Made by a program: the position numbers and the translations under genes. DNA of 28,535 nucleotides from a virus: positions 1 through 28,535 of IMG/VR virus record IMGVR_UViG_3300044623_000061; one strand, written 5' to 3'. The notes below the pieces were generated by a model that saw only the letters and a program-made list of their open reading frames with translations, was not told where the DNA came from and searched no databases. Each line of letters opens with the position of its first letter. The stretch's first letter is position 1. Of this stretch, positions 15,601-22,889 are shown in pieces.

Positions 15601-15791
15601 AGATAATTTTTCCACCATTTGAGATAAAACTGCTCATTCACAGCCTTACCATTAGTGAATCTCCAAATACTACAGTAAGAGACTCCGATATCCTCAGCAT
15701 AATGGCTGAGCTTATATCTTTGGGTGAGCTTAGACTTAGTCTCTTCAATCATAAAGTCTTTTAAGCTCTGCCCTTTAGAAAGGGAGATCAT
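15591..15791 (-). CDS. Small HTH DNA-binding protein
   Basis: Read from MISLSKGQSLKDF the product is 66 aa. Residues about 20-52 form a Cro/C1-like helix-turn-helix (KLSHYAEDIGVSYCSIWRFTNGK), where the second helix would be SYCSIWRF. A Trp-rich helix (FYLKWWKNYLK) ends the chain. Two ATGs give longer forms up to 15812; the chosen one keeps the overlap with the SSB gene short (17 bases). It may act as a Cro-like repressor of the early or middle promoters. The dyad at 23934-23948 is one possible target, which is inference. Confidence 0.6.
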   Translation of the reverse strand: MISLSKGQSLKDFMIEETKSKLTQRYKLSHYAEDIGVSYCSIWRFTNGKAVNEQFYLKWWKNYLKN

Positions 15792-16104
15792 CTGCAGGAT
15801 TATCAGGTACATGAGCAGGAGCTGTTGCAGCTGCAGTCAATACTTCTATCTTCCATAACTCTAAAGAGTTGAAATGCTTATCCTGCCATTCTCTACCTCT
15901 CAGATTGAATGATGCCTCCACCTCTTCACCTACTCTACAGCCATCTAGTAGAGCTGTTTTATCTCCTGTAGCTTGCAAGCTGATGTGTTGGGGATATTTG
16001 CCATCCTCTACTGTTATTACTACTTCTCTCTTAGAGAACTTCTCAGTAACTTGTACTGTCTCACCTATCACTTTGATAAGTCCTTTCAATTTGTAATCAT
16101 TCAT
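15775..16104 (-). CDS. ssb: Single-stranded DNA-binding protein (DUF3127 type)
   Basis: Coats single-stranded DNA in replication and recombination. The 109-aa protein fits the DUF3127 OB-fold family of Bacteroidota: GLIKVIGETVQVTEKFSKREVVI, YPQHISLQATGDK, VGEEVEASFNLRGREWQDKHFNSLELWKIE. After an Ala/Pro linker it ends in an acidic DDLPF tip, like the protein-docking tail of bacterial SSB. Its start overlaps the 30-aa peptide stop by four bases (ATGA). Neighbours are the exonuclease, ERF and nuclease genes, which supports a recombination-replication module. Confidence 0.85.
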   Translation of the reverse strand: MNDYKLKGLIKVIGETVQVTEKFSKREVVITVEDGKYPQHISLQATGDKTALLDGCRVGEEVEASFNLRGREWQDKHFNSLELWKIEVLTAAATAPAHVPDNPADDLPF

Positions 16105-16193
16105 ATTATAGTTGTTATTAAATTATACATACCTAGTATTATCAATCCATAAATTATCAGCATCAGGATCATTGCCATTGTTTTTTCTGTCAT
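16101..16193 (-). CDS. Tiny hydrophobic peptide (30 aa)
   Basis: MTEKTMAMILMLIIYGLIIL leads into a short end, giving one probable membrane helix (about 6-28). Start and stop both sit in ATGA overlaps, with the 58-aa gene before it and the SSB gene after it, so it is positioned as a coupled translation unit. Function is unknown. It could exist mainly to keep ribosomes moving into ssb. Confidence 0.5.
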   Translation of the reverse strand: MTEKTMAMILMLIIYGLIILGMYNLITTII

Positions 16194-16366
16194 ACTACTT
16201 TGTCAGGGAATGGATTGTTGTACTCACCATAGTGTAGTGTCTCTAGCTCCATAGCATACTCCTTAGCTTTCTTAGCAGCAAACTTGGCACTGATGCCAGG
16301 ATTGTTATGTATTAGTGCTTGTAGTGCTGCAATTAATGCAGTCTTGTAAAAATCTTCTTGTTCCAT
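16190..16366 (-). CDS. Hypothetical small helical protein (58 aa)
   Basis: Begins MEQEDFYKTALIAALQALIH, then SAKFAAKKAKEYAMELETL, and ends NPFPDKVV. It reads as two amphipathic helices. The gene starts one base after the exonuclease stop and ends in an ATGA overlap with the 30-aa peptide. Codon pattern and tight packing support a true gene. No function is recognised; its place in the recombination module suggests an accessory role. Confidence 0.65.
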   Translation of the reverse strand: MEQEDFYKTALIAALQALIHNNPGISAKFAAKKAKEYAMELETLHYGEYNNPFPDKVV

Positions 16367-16367
16367 C

Positions 16368-16988
16368 TTATTTATTATTTAATTGATTAATATACTTAAC
16401 ATAATACTCAGTGCAGTGATGCAGTCTTACCTTTATCTCCTCCTCAAGCTCCAGGTCTCTCTCAAATGATAGAGTAGTGATTCTCTTCTCAGGAGCTATG
16501 TGATCTACCTGATGCAGTGATAAGTTCTCCCATTCATTCAATAGTGATGGATGAGTAGAGACCATGCAATAGACTAGACTAGCATAATTCTTATTATATA
16601 ACATCATGTATGCACGAAGCTGCCACTCATAGAGTTTCTCTATACCCTCTTCAGGAGTAGCAGGGAACGTTTCTAAGGACCATGAGGTCTTTATGTCTAT
16701 GATTTGGTCATCTAGTACTATATCAGCCTCTCCTGTGAGCCATTCGTTGTTTAGTCTCTCAGTGTTCTTAGAGTAGTTGCTAAACATTACAGAGTTGAAT
16801 AGAGCAATAGAATCATTCTCCTGTAGCTTACCCTTATTAATATACTTATTATTCAGCTCTACATTATAACCGTAGAAATCTTGCTTAGCTACACCTCTAA
16901 TGTAGCTCTTAGTAGTTTCAGATAGCACCTCAGACTTAGTCCGAGATGCTGTCATTAGTTTGCCGAGTGAAGATGGATGCCATTTCAT
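16368..16988 (-). CDS. PD-(D/E)XK recombination exonuclease (YqaJ-like)
   Basis: Probably resects DNA to give single strands for the ERF annealing protein, like lambda Exo. In the 206-aa protein, SSLGKLMTASRTK near the N-terminus matches the opening of the YqaJ family. The catalytic core is LTGEADIVLDDQIIDIKTSW (about 84-103), with D89 and the D98-x-K100 pair. YEWQLRAYMMLYN (120-132) supplies the helix with the conserved Gln. Its start overlaps the ERF stop by four bases, so exonuclease and annealing protein are translationally coupled, as in phage recombination pairs. Confidence 0.8.
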   Translation of the reverse strand: MKWHPSSLGKLMTASRTKSEVLSETTKSYIRGVAKQDFYGYNVELNNKYINKGKLQENDSIALFNSVMFSNYSKNTERLNNEWLTGEADIVLDDQIIDIKTSWSLETFPATPEEGIEKLYEWQLRAYMMLYNKNYASLVYCMVSTHPSLLNEWENLSLHQVDHIAPEKRITTLSFERDLELEEEIKVRLHHCTEYYVKYINQLNNK

Positions 16989-17524
16989 AGTAACATAAGT
17001 GCTTTAAGTTGTAAATCAGTTAGCTCAAAGGTCTCCCTTAGCTTAGGGATTGTAAACTTACCATCCTGAATAGATACTAATGCCTCCTCAAATCTCTCCT
17101 TAGATAGTCCAGGCTTAGCAGCCTTAACAGGTACACTAGCTAGATTAGCATCATCATCTACTGACTGTAGGCATAAGATACTGCTCAGAGTATATCTACG
17201 ATAGTAAGTAACTGCAGATCCTACTTGCTGAGGATTAAGTCCTGCAGGTAATTCCATACATGACTCTATTGATGCATTAGAATCTATGCAAATAATCTGA
17301 GTACATACTGAATTGCCTTGAATAGGCTGTAATAATAGTAGACCATTCTCTAATAAGATAGGCTCTACTGCCTCAGTGATTGCATTGATGTCACTGTATG
17401 ACTTTTTAAAGTGGGGATTGGTAGCATTCTTAGCTACTTTGCCGATTGACTGCTTAGCCTTGTGTAGCTTTTGGTGCAGGGTTAGTACAGGTGCTGGTAC
17501 TACAGCTTTTGTTTTTGTTTCCAT
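16985..17524 (-). CDS. erf: ERF family single-strand annealing protein
   Basis: Promotes annealing of single-stranded DNA in recombination and possibly genome circularisation. The 179-aa protein shows the ERF signatures: NPHFKKSYSDINAI (36-49), ENGLLLLQP (59-67), GSAVTYYRRYTLSSILCLQ (102-120) and the acidic DDDAN (123-127). The C-terminal part is a helical domain. Its own host-type promoter overlaps the end of the upstream nuclease gene, and the partner exonuclease is coupled downstream. No key motif is missing. Confidence 0.88.
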   Translation of the reverse strand: METKTKAVVPAPVLTLHQKLHKAKQSIGKVAKNATNPHFKKSYSDINAITEAVEPILLENGLLLLQPIQGNSVCTQIICIDSNASIESCMELPAGLNPQQVGSAVTYYRRYTLSSILCLQSVDDDANLASVPVKAAKPGLSKERFEEALVSIQDGKFTIPKLRETFELTDLQLKALMLL

Positions 17525-17548
17525 GTGTATAAATTTAAATTATTTCAA

Positions 17549-17578
17549 CAAAGATAATCAATTAATTCATATCTGCAA
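17549..17578 (-). promoter_or_regulatory. Host-type promoter before erf
   Basis: On the minus strand TTG (17578-17576), 19 bases, TATCTTTG (17556-17549) fits the Bacteroidota consensus. The sequence around the upstream box, TTTTATTGCAGATAT, and the ATTATCTTTG block are the same as in the early promoter at 23865-23894. The upstream part codes for the last residues of the nuclease gene. Confidence 0.7.
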
Positions 17579-18026
17579 TAAAATTATAATAAAATATCAT
17601 AAATTCATCAAAAGTTCTTGCAATAAAGTATGTACCCCCTGCAGCTTCTACTGATTCCTGATACCTCTTCTGCACTTCTGACTGCCTATCCTTACCATAC
17701 TTCACCTCAATCTTAACTGACCTACCTCTAATGGTGGCAGATATATCTGCTGAGCCTTTTGTACCTGTGCTAGGAGTATAAGTGCCTTTCAGCTGTCTAG
17801 TATTCTCACCTACCTGTATCTTTTTACCCTCTCTATACACTCCCATTGTATTAATTCTCTCAGCTTGAAAGCCTGAATAGGTTAGAAAGTGAATGATACA
17901 TTTAGTCAGTGCATTGGCAGAGTTATCATTCCAATCTGATGCTGTTATGTATGGCATGGTAGGGTGCTTAAGTGTGAGGTAGTTAATCTCTAAGGCTTTG
18001 AGTAGTTGCTTGTTTTCTTTGTTCAT
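17562..18026 (-). CDS. VRR-NUC-type nuclease / putative Holliday junction resolvase
   Basis: The 154-aa protein ends in a PD-(D/E)XK core of VRR-NUC type. GSADISATIRGRSVKIEVKYGKDR (about 91-114) gives D94, E107 and K109. QSEVQKRYQESVEAAGGTYFIART (115-138) is the family's Q...Q..F/Y......GG.y.i...d pattern. The N-terminal half (1-80) is less conserved. Stand-alone phage members of this family act as structure-specific nucleases, for example on branched replication intermediates. It overlaps the methyltransferase stop by four bases and lies before erf, in keeping with recombination. Confidence 0.75.
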   Translation of the reverse strand: MNKENKQLLKALEINYLTLKHPTMPYITASDWNDNSANALTKCIIHFLTYSGFQAERINTMGVYREGKKIQVGENTRQLKGTYTPSTGTKGSADISATIRGRSVKIEVKYGKDRQSEVQKRYQESVEAAGGTYFIARTFDEFMIFYYNFIADMN

Positions 18027-18673
18027 AATTTTAATCTATTATTAATTATAGAAATATACTTTTTATCTATTTCATAACTTATAGTATTATATCCTAAATC
18101 ATTTGCTACTTTGCTTGTAGTTCCCGATCCACCAAATACATCAATTATTGTTTCATTTGTTTCTGCAGTTATCAAAATAATTCTCCGTATTATTTCTTCA
18201 GGTATTTGACATGGATGTTCTGTTTTTTCTTTACTAACATTTTTAACTTGATTAATCTCCCACCAATCATAAATTTTAGCACCTGTTTTTCCTTCTGCTA
18301 TTCGTGCCATAATTCTCTTATCTTTTAAATTTTTATATTCTTGCCTTACTTTTCTAAAATCAGGCTTACATCCCCACCAAGTAATTAGTCTGCTTTGTTT
18401 TCCTGTATTAGAATTGTATACCCAAGAAACTACCTGCTCACATTTTACATTTAATGCTTTTGGCAGTAAATTGATTGTTTCTTCAGGATAATGTATAATT
18501 ACGCAAGGTATTGGTATTTTTGAAAGTAAAGTTATATAATCTTCCTCACTCATTTTATCTCGGTATTCATTGTAAGCATAGCCTTGATTATATGGAGGAT
18601 CAGTAATTACTAATCCTTTTGGTATTTCACATTCTCTAAAATCTTTATTTATAATTTTTATCATATCTATCAA
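18023..18673 (-). CDS. Orphan DNA methyltransferase, DPPY type
   Basis: S-adenosylmethionine-dependent DNA amino-methyltransferase. The catalytic motif DPPY is at residues 25-28 and the AdoMet-binding FGGSGTT at 180-186, with E201 following. This DPPY-first order is that of beta-class enzymes. HPCQIPEEIIRRII (153-166) gives the motif X helix. The region between is the likely target-recognition part. No restriction enzyme is adjacent, so protection from host restriction or regulation is likelier than a complete restriction system. Sampled by hand, 18061-18180 has 33 G+C in 120 bases, against 25/60 and 26/60 in flanking genes, so it may be a later acquisition. It is coupled by ATGA to both neighbours. 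Confidence 0.85.
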   Translation of the reverse strand: MIDMIKIINKDFRECEIPKGLVITDPPYNQGYAYNEYRDKMSEEDYITLLSKIPIPCVIIHYPEETINLLPKALNVKCEQVVSWVYNSNTGKQSRLITWWGCKPDFRKVRQEYKNLKDKRIMARIAEGKTGAKIYDWWEINQVKNVSKEKTEHPCQIPEEIIRRIILITAETNETIIDVFGGSGTTSKVANDLGYNTISYEIDKKYISIINNRLKL

Positions 18674-21030
18674 TTATAATTTATACTATCCCAAACATCA
18701 GGATCTCTTTGTGACTTAATCTCAAACCATCTAGCACCATTGCTAGATCCATCTACATACTCTTTACCATTATATTCTGCATACTTCTTACACCATTTAT
18801 TGAATGTTCTGTTGGTCAGGTATTTCTTTTGGTCAGTGTATTCTGCTATAAAGTTCTCAAACATTGATACCTTATTCAATCTTTGGTCAAATCCTAAATT
18901 CTTATTATCTACCCATTCAATAAAGTCTTGAGATGTCTCATTAATAAACTTTCTCAGCTCTAGATTCTTAGCCTCAGATTCTACTAGACCATTCTCTAGA
19001 TAATAATTTAAGCAGTTAATCATGTAATGGTCAAACCTTGCCCATTCCTGTTCATCCCAATCCTCAAATAGCATATAGCCAAATTCATCAAATGGAGTGT
19101 GATGTGTGCCAAAGTAACTACTTAGCTCCACCTCAAACATCCTCCTCTTAAATGAGCCACCATCTGCTTTGATAGTGTAGTTAGTAGAGATAAGGACTTT
19201 AGGTGAGTCTTTTACAGGTAGTTTAATTGCATCCCTACCTTTGTATTCAATAGTAAGACCTTCAGTGATTATACTAAATAAGCTCTCAAAATTAAAGTTC
19301 TTTCTTACATCATCAAATGCTAGGACCTGGCAGTCAGAAGAGACAGTCTGATAAGGAAATGATTTATTTGAGTCAAAGGTCTTACCATCAATGGTGCTAA
19401 CTTTTTTCATGTATCCAATAGCATTAATTAGAATCCCTTTACCACTACCTCCATTAGGATTATCTGAGATAGTTTCATCATTTAGAATGATTGCTTTGTT
19501 ATTAGCAGATGTCTTATAAGAATGTAGCATATAGCCTATAATGCTCTTCATAGTATCATATCTCTCTACCTCCTGCCCTGATATAAACCAAATGAAAGAC
19601 CTGAACATTGACTCATGGTGATCAGCATCTATTAAATCTCTTTCTATTATCTGATTAGCCCATACATATCCCTTTAGCTCTGAGTATTCATATATCTCAT
19701 GGTGCTTAGCAAATACTTTGACAGCTGCATTCTTATAGTAAATCATACCATAGTCTATCCCATCCCTTTCCATCTCTACATTAGCAGTATCTATCATGCT
19801 GAGGTATTGAGGAGTAAAGAGTTTAGACTTCTCAGCTACAGCATCAAATACAGGTATGCGATTTGATTGGACCAGGTACTCCATTACTCTATCCTTTATC
19901 TGAAACTCAGAGACATGATTAATAAAGTTCTCATTCTTAGTAATAAAAACAAAGGTCTTAGTATTAGCTACAGGATAGTACTTATAGTACTGTAGATTCT
20001 CTAGAAATAGCTTGAATCGGTATGGTATTATTAATACATCACCTTTAAAATCATATTTCCAAAACTCATCTACTTTTATTACCTCCTTAATAGTCTGAAT
20101 CTCTGACTCAATATTCTCTTTATTGTACTCTTTAAACTCTTCTAGGATAACAGCATCAGACTTGCCACTCAACACAAAGTTAATGAGCTTATCTTTTTTC
20201 TCTTTGTCTTCAAATTGCTTAGTATTAAAGTTAGCAGTCTTTTTATACGCAGAATTTATCAAAGCTAGTATCTCTACAGATCCAAAATCTTTCTGCTCAA
20301 ATCCTATCAGATAATTCTGACAAGTCATTCTATCCACTCCAAAGTCATTGAAAGCTGCTGCTAATTTGTAGAGTGAGGAGTTCCTATTTTGTGAATTATA
20401 CTTCTTTTTAAACCAAGTCATCAGCTTATTAGCTATCTCATCAGTATCTAGGACCTTAATGTTAGTAATACTACCTACCTCACTAGTCTCAAATGGGATA
20501 ACATCATAGTCAATGATATAATTCTCAGCATCTAAATTAACATAGATATCAGGATCATAAGATTCAAAGCAAGCTCTTGCAATATCTTTCCCTGATTCAT
20601 CTACTCCATTAAATACTGCAGATATCTGCTTAAAATATTCTTTATATTCTTTGTCATCCTGTACTATTGGTATTTTGACTAGAGCTTTCACTCCATTACC
20701 TGATGGTGATGTCCAACAGGCAAAGATAGATTTGTGAGCTTTCAGATCTACAATCAGAGCAGGTAGATCCTGCACATCATCAAAGTCTAAAGTCAGTAAT
20801 CCTGATGCCTTTCTTAGAGATGCATTGTTTCTCTTACTGAAATCACCTCCAAAGGTAACAACAGGCAGCTGCATCTTAATGGATTTCCTTTCCTCTTTAT
20901 CAGTAGAGAATCTTAGGTCCTTACATAACTGCTCAGACTTGCCATTCTTAATCCTGTCTAGGTAGAATCCTACATCCTTATTTTGATAAGGTGATACATC
21001 CTTAATTGATTTGTAAAAAGTTACTTTCAT
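18670..21030 (-). CDS. Primase with SF3 helicase domain
   Basis: Main replication initiator enzyme of the phage (786 aa). The N-terminal domain (about 1-180) resembles BT4734/VirE-N primase-associated domains: ASGLLTLDFDDV (75-86) and SPSGNGVKALVKI (108-120) are the typical blocks. The C-terminal half carries an SF3/D5-like helicase with Walker A GGSGKG (527-532), Walker B LAFDD (573-574 acidic pair) and a sensor-like VLISTNYTI, followed by FKRRMFEVEL. It starts the middle operon after a structured leader and a promoter box. With no DNA polymerase in the window, host polymerase must extend the primers. Confidence 0.85.
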   Translation of the reverse strand: MKVTFYKSIKDVSPYQNKDVGFYLDRIKNGKSEQLCKDLRFSTDKEERKSIKMQLPVVTFGGDFSKRNNASLRKASGLLTLDFDDVQDLPALIVDLKAHKSIFACWTSPSGNGVKALVKIPIVQDDKEYKEYFKQISAVFNGVDESGKDIARACFESYDPDIYVNLDAENYIIDYDVIPFETSEVGSITNIKVLDTDEIANKLMTWFKKKYNSQNRNSSLYKLAAAFNDFGVDRMTCQNYLIGFEQKDFGSVEILALINSAYKKTANFNTKQFEDKEKKDKLINFVLSGKSDAVILEEFKEYNKENIESEIQTIKEVIKVDEFWKYDFKGDVLIIPYRFKLFLENLQYYKYYPVANTKTFVFITKNENFINHVSEFQIKDRVMEYLVQSNRIPVFDAVAEKSKLFTPQYLSMIDTANVEMERDGIDYGMIYYKNAAVKVFAKHHEIYEYSELKGYVWANQIIERDLIDADHHESMFRSFIWFISGQEVERYDTMKSIIGYMLHSYKTSANNKAIILNDETISDNPNGGSGKGILINAIGYMKKVSTIDGKTFDSNKSFPYQTVSSDCQVLAFDDVRKNFNFESLFSIITEGLTIEYKGRDAIKLPVKDSPKVLISTNYTIKADGGSFKRRMFEVELSSYFGTHHTPFDEFGYMLFEDWDEQEWARFDHYMINCLNYYLENGLVESEAKNLELRKFINETSQDFIEWVDNKNLGFDQRLNKVSMFENFIAEYTDQKKYLTNRTFNKWCKKYAEYNGKEYVDGSSNGARWFEIKSQRDPDVWDSINYN

Positions 21031-21046
21031 AGTATAAATAAAAAGT

Positions 21047-21100
21047 GAGAGTCCCTGCTTAACACAACCGCCAGGAGGAATTGCAGGGATTTATACTCTC
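21047..21100 (-). ncRNA. Structured leader hairpin upstream of the primase gene
   Basis: On the minus strand GAGAGT (21100-21095) pairs with ACTCTC (21052-21047), and CCCTGC (21088-21083) pairs with GCAGGG (21058-21053). An ATAAAT bulge is on one side and the loop is 24 bases. The twelve pairs lie 16 bases before the primase start and about 30 bases after the expected transcription start. The loop contains TTCCTCCT, like the anti-Shine-Dalgarno end of 16S rRNA. No T run follows, so it is a leader and not a terminator. I do not recognise a named riboswitch. Confidence 0.55.
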
Positions 21101-21133
21101 TAATGTTTTTTATCATGGCGATTATGTTGTTTG

Positions 21134-21141
21134 CAAATGTA
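21134..21141 (-). promoter_or_regulatory. Promoter -7 box for the primase operon
   Basis: TACATTTG on the minus strand matches TAnnTTTG and overlaps a TTTGCAAA palindrome (21130-21137). No TTG box lies 17-23 bases upstream, so host recognition may be weak or helped by an activator. Transcription would begin near 21127 and include the leader hairpin. Confidence 0.45.
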
Positions 21142-21180
21142 ATAAATTAATTTATAATTGATACTAAAGTGCAAAAATAA

Positions 21181-21216
21181 ATTATTTGTGCTGTTTTGTG
21201 CTATTATTTGTGCTGT
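21181..21216. repeat. Iteron-like TTTGTGCT repeats
   Basis: TTTGTGCT occurs at 21185-21192, 21195-21202 and 21207-21214. The outer two are part of a 14-base repeat ATTATTTGTGCTGT whose copies start 22 bases apart, about two helix turns. An inverted copy, AGCACAAA, lies at 21426-21433. Spaced repeats like these are typical binding sites for an initiator or repressor. Confidence 0.6.
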
Positions 21217-21430
21217 CTTAACTCTTATTGTTATTGGGCTGTAGAAGATTAGAACGAAAAAACACTTTTTTTTTCCAAAAACTGTTCACCCCCCAATATG
21301 AAAATAAATTTTTTTTTTATTAAAAATATATTGTAAATAAAAATATATATATTATAGAGTATAGGGATGTGAATTGTACTTTCGTTCTAATTATCTGCAA
21401 GTCAATATCAGTAAGGGAATTATACAGCAC
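21217..21430. other. AT-rich control region, candidate replication origin
   Basis: No gene is seen between 21031 and 21450. This part has runs of nine or more T, a C6 run (21289-21294 region) and an almost pure A/T tract at about 21298-21357 suited to strand opening. It is framed by an inverted 12-mer, ATTAGAACGAAA at 21248-21259 and TTTCGTTCTAAT at 21380-21391. Beside it lie the iteron-like repeats, the primase gene and the DnaA domain-like gene. No clear DnaA box was found. Origin function is inference from layout. Confidence 0.45.
21371..21400 (-). promoter_or_regulatory. Weak promoter candidate
   Basis: TTGCAGATA (21400-21392) repeats the core of the two early promoters, and 19 bases below its TTG lies TACAATTC (21378-21371), a poor match to TAnnTTTG. 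The spacer contains ATTAGAACGAAA, one copy of the inverted 12-mer. It could be a regulated or decayed promoter for the primase operon. Confidence 0.3.
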
Positions 21431-21453
21431 AAAAAAAGCTCCGAAGAGCTTTA
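21431..21453 (-). terminator. Intrinsic terminator of the early operon (UUCG loop)
   Basis: On the minus strand AAAGCTC-TTCG-GAGCTTT forms a seven-pair stem with the very stable UUCG tetraloop, followed directly by TTTT. The stem overlaps the stop codon of the DnaA-like gene, leaving no room for another gene in this transcript. Confidence 0.9.
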
Positions 21454-21858
21454 AATTATTTCAGCTAGTTCTTTAGCTGTCATATATTCTTTAAATTTAT
21501 GGACCTTATCATAATCCCATGGCATCTGAATCCTCACATTGATGTAATTAAAGTTCTCTATTGCCGAAACTTTGTACTTATCCTCATAATCATTATTAAT
21601 AGCAGTCTGCACTAATGGCTCTATCTCATGGAGATATACTTTATCCTGTTGCCTGGACCATCTCCTGTGCATTTTGATACCATGAATAACAGTAGCATGA
21701 TGTCTATTCATCATCCTACCTATTTCACTAAGTGACAAGTTACATTTGTTCAGCCTGTACATTACATAGTATCTCTTATAGACATAGGATCTATTTCTAG
21801 AGTTATTATCTAACTGATACTTTTTGATTTGTTCTTTTAAAAATTTTAGTTCTGTCAT
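21451..21858 (-). CDS. DnaA domain IV-like DNA-binding protein
   Basis: The 135-aa protein contains LSLSEIGRMMNRHHATVIHGIK (41-62), closely following the DnaA signature in which the R-x-H-A-T-V segment contacts DNA. The preceding helix (RNRSYVYKRYYVMYRL) is basic. There is no AAA+ ATPase part, so it binds DNA but cannot act as a full initiator alone. It is the last gene of the early operon and abuts the candidate origin. It may bring host replication proteins to the phage origin or regulate transcription there. Its start overlaps the previous stop by four bases. Confidence 0.75.
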   Translation of the reverse strand: MTELKFLKEQIKKYQLDNNSRNRSYVYKRYYVMYRLNKCNLSLSEIGRMMNRHHATVIHGIKMHRRWSRQQDKVYLHEIEPLVQTAINNDYEDKYKVSAIENFNYINVRIQMPWDYDKVHKFKEYMTAKELAEII

Positions 21859-22061
21859 TGTTCTGATTTATATGTTTTGTTGTAGTAATTTTCTCCATGT
21901 CTATGTTCAAGACTCTCATAAGCATCAATTATCTGTTGCTTTTCAATATCCAAATACTTATGAAAGTGCTTGACAAATTCTCTACCCTCTACTGAGTGCA
22001 TATTGAATAGATGGGGCTGTAACTTTTCTAAGTCACTAAACACCTGCTGTACTGCTGTCAT
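21855..22061 (-). CDS. Hypothetical early protein (68 aa)
   Basis: A helical acidic-basic protein with FVKHFHKYLDIEKQQIIDAYE (about 29-49) and ENYYNKTYKSEQ at the end. The EK.QIIDAY...YYN.TY pattern is one I recall from many Bacteroidota phage early regions, always uncharacterised. It is coupled by four-base overlaps to both neighbours. No membrane segment or enzyme motif is present. Confidence 0.7.
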   Translation of the reverse strand: MTAVQQVFSDLEKLQPHLFNMHSVEGREFVKHFHKYLDIEKQQIIDAYESLEHRHGENYYNKTYKSEQ

Positions 22062-22300
22062 AATAACTTGTTTTGTGTTACTGACTTAAATAGATCAGAC
22101 TGAGACTCCATTACACCTGTAGCATTAATGAAATCTATCTCTACTTTAGCAGATTGAATTAGAGTACCTGCAAGCTGAGAGATAGCCTTAGCTTTATCTA
22201 CCTCCACATTCACCTGGTCTGTTGTTAATGTTTCATCGCTCAATCTCTCGAGAGCCATGAATAGATGATCTCTTAGATCACTTAATTTGTTGTGTGCCAT
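22058..22300 (-). CDS. Hypothetical early protein (80 aa)
   Basis: Begins MAHNKLSDLRDHLFMALERL and continues with VEVDKAKAISQLAGTLIQSAKVEIDFI (about 47-73). Proteins of this layout (KLSDLR.HLF..LE.L......KAKAI...A..LI.SAKVE.DF) are common in phages of several host groups and have no proven function. It reads as helical and probably oligomeric. It overlaps the HNH-like gene by 23 bases upstream and the 68-aa gene by four downstream. Confidence 0.75.
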   Translation of the reverse strand: MAHNKLSDLRDHLFMALERLSDETLTTDQVNVEVDKAKAISQLAGTLIQSAKVEIDFINATGVMESQSDLFKSVTQNKLL

Positions 22301-22889
22301 TGTTATTTATTTTTTTTATTAGTTTACATTTTAATCTCATTACCTGCTGTAATTCTTTAGGTAATCTTTGTATGGTATTTCTAGCCATATTCTCTTTCTT
22401 AGTTATCATTAGCAGATTGTTAATATCATTATTTAGATAATTACCATCCTTATACACTACCACCATCCCCTTAGGTATTGGTCCATTATGCTGCTCCCAA
22501 GTATACCTGTTCAGCAGCTGCCATTTACAATCTGCTAGCTTAATATACTGATACATCTTTCCTCCTGTATCTCTTCTTTGATGGATAGTACCTATAGGTT
22601 GAGTGTTCATAGGCTTAGAGCCTTTTTTAAACATAGTATGAGCCACTTTCTGATATACTTCTGTGGACATTTTTTGTCCTTTGTTAACAGGAGCATGACC
22701 TTTTTGAAATTGAGTAGCTTTACCACCTAGATATCCTGGAGGATATTGAGTAGACCGAAGATAAACAGGATCTTTCTTAATACCCATAGCAAATGCTCTA
22801 TTATAAACTGATGACTCTGATAATCCTAAGTCATCTGCTATCTTTTTAGTAGGCTCAAATGGATACCTTTCTCTTATGATGTCATTCAT
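22278..22889 (-). CDS. HNH endonuclease-like protein with N-terminal HTH
   Basis: Residues 1-35 contain a helix-turn-helix (TKKIADDLGLSESSVYNRAFAMGI). A linker with GHAPVNKGQ follows, then the HNH_3-like part at about 122-170: WQLLNRYTWEQHNGPIPKGMV, YKDGNYLNNDINNLLMITKKENMARN. The Asn-rich N..N..NL end is conserved. Asn 127 stands where HNH_3 enzymes usually have the first His, and Y-K-D replaces the D-H-x-D core. Nuclease activity is therefore uncertain and a DNA-binding role possible. It may be a free-standing homing-type element kept in the early operon, joined by ATGA to the upstream 50-aa gene. Confidence 0.7.
   Translation of the reverse strand: MNDIIRERYPFEPTKKIADDLGLSESSVYNRAFAMGIKKDPVYLRSTQYPPGYLGGKATQFQKGHAPVNKGQKMSTEVYQKVAHTMFKKGSKPMNTQPIGTIHQRRDTGGKMYQYIKLADCKWQLLNRYTWEQHNGPIPKGMVVVYKDGNYLNNDINNLLMITKKENMARNTIQRLPKELQQVMRLKCKLIKKINNNGTQQIK

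Noticed and set aside
15547-15618. Longer N-terminus of the small membrane protein
   Set aside because: These codons pass through a terminator-like hairpin and overlap the HTH gene; the internal ATG at 15546 gives a more typical start.
21031-21450. Classical DnaA boxes in the origin-like gap
   Set aside because: No TTATCCACA-like site was found by eye; only the iteron-like repeats are supported.
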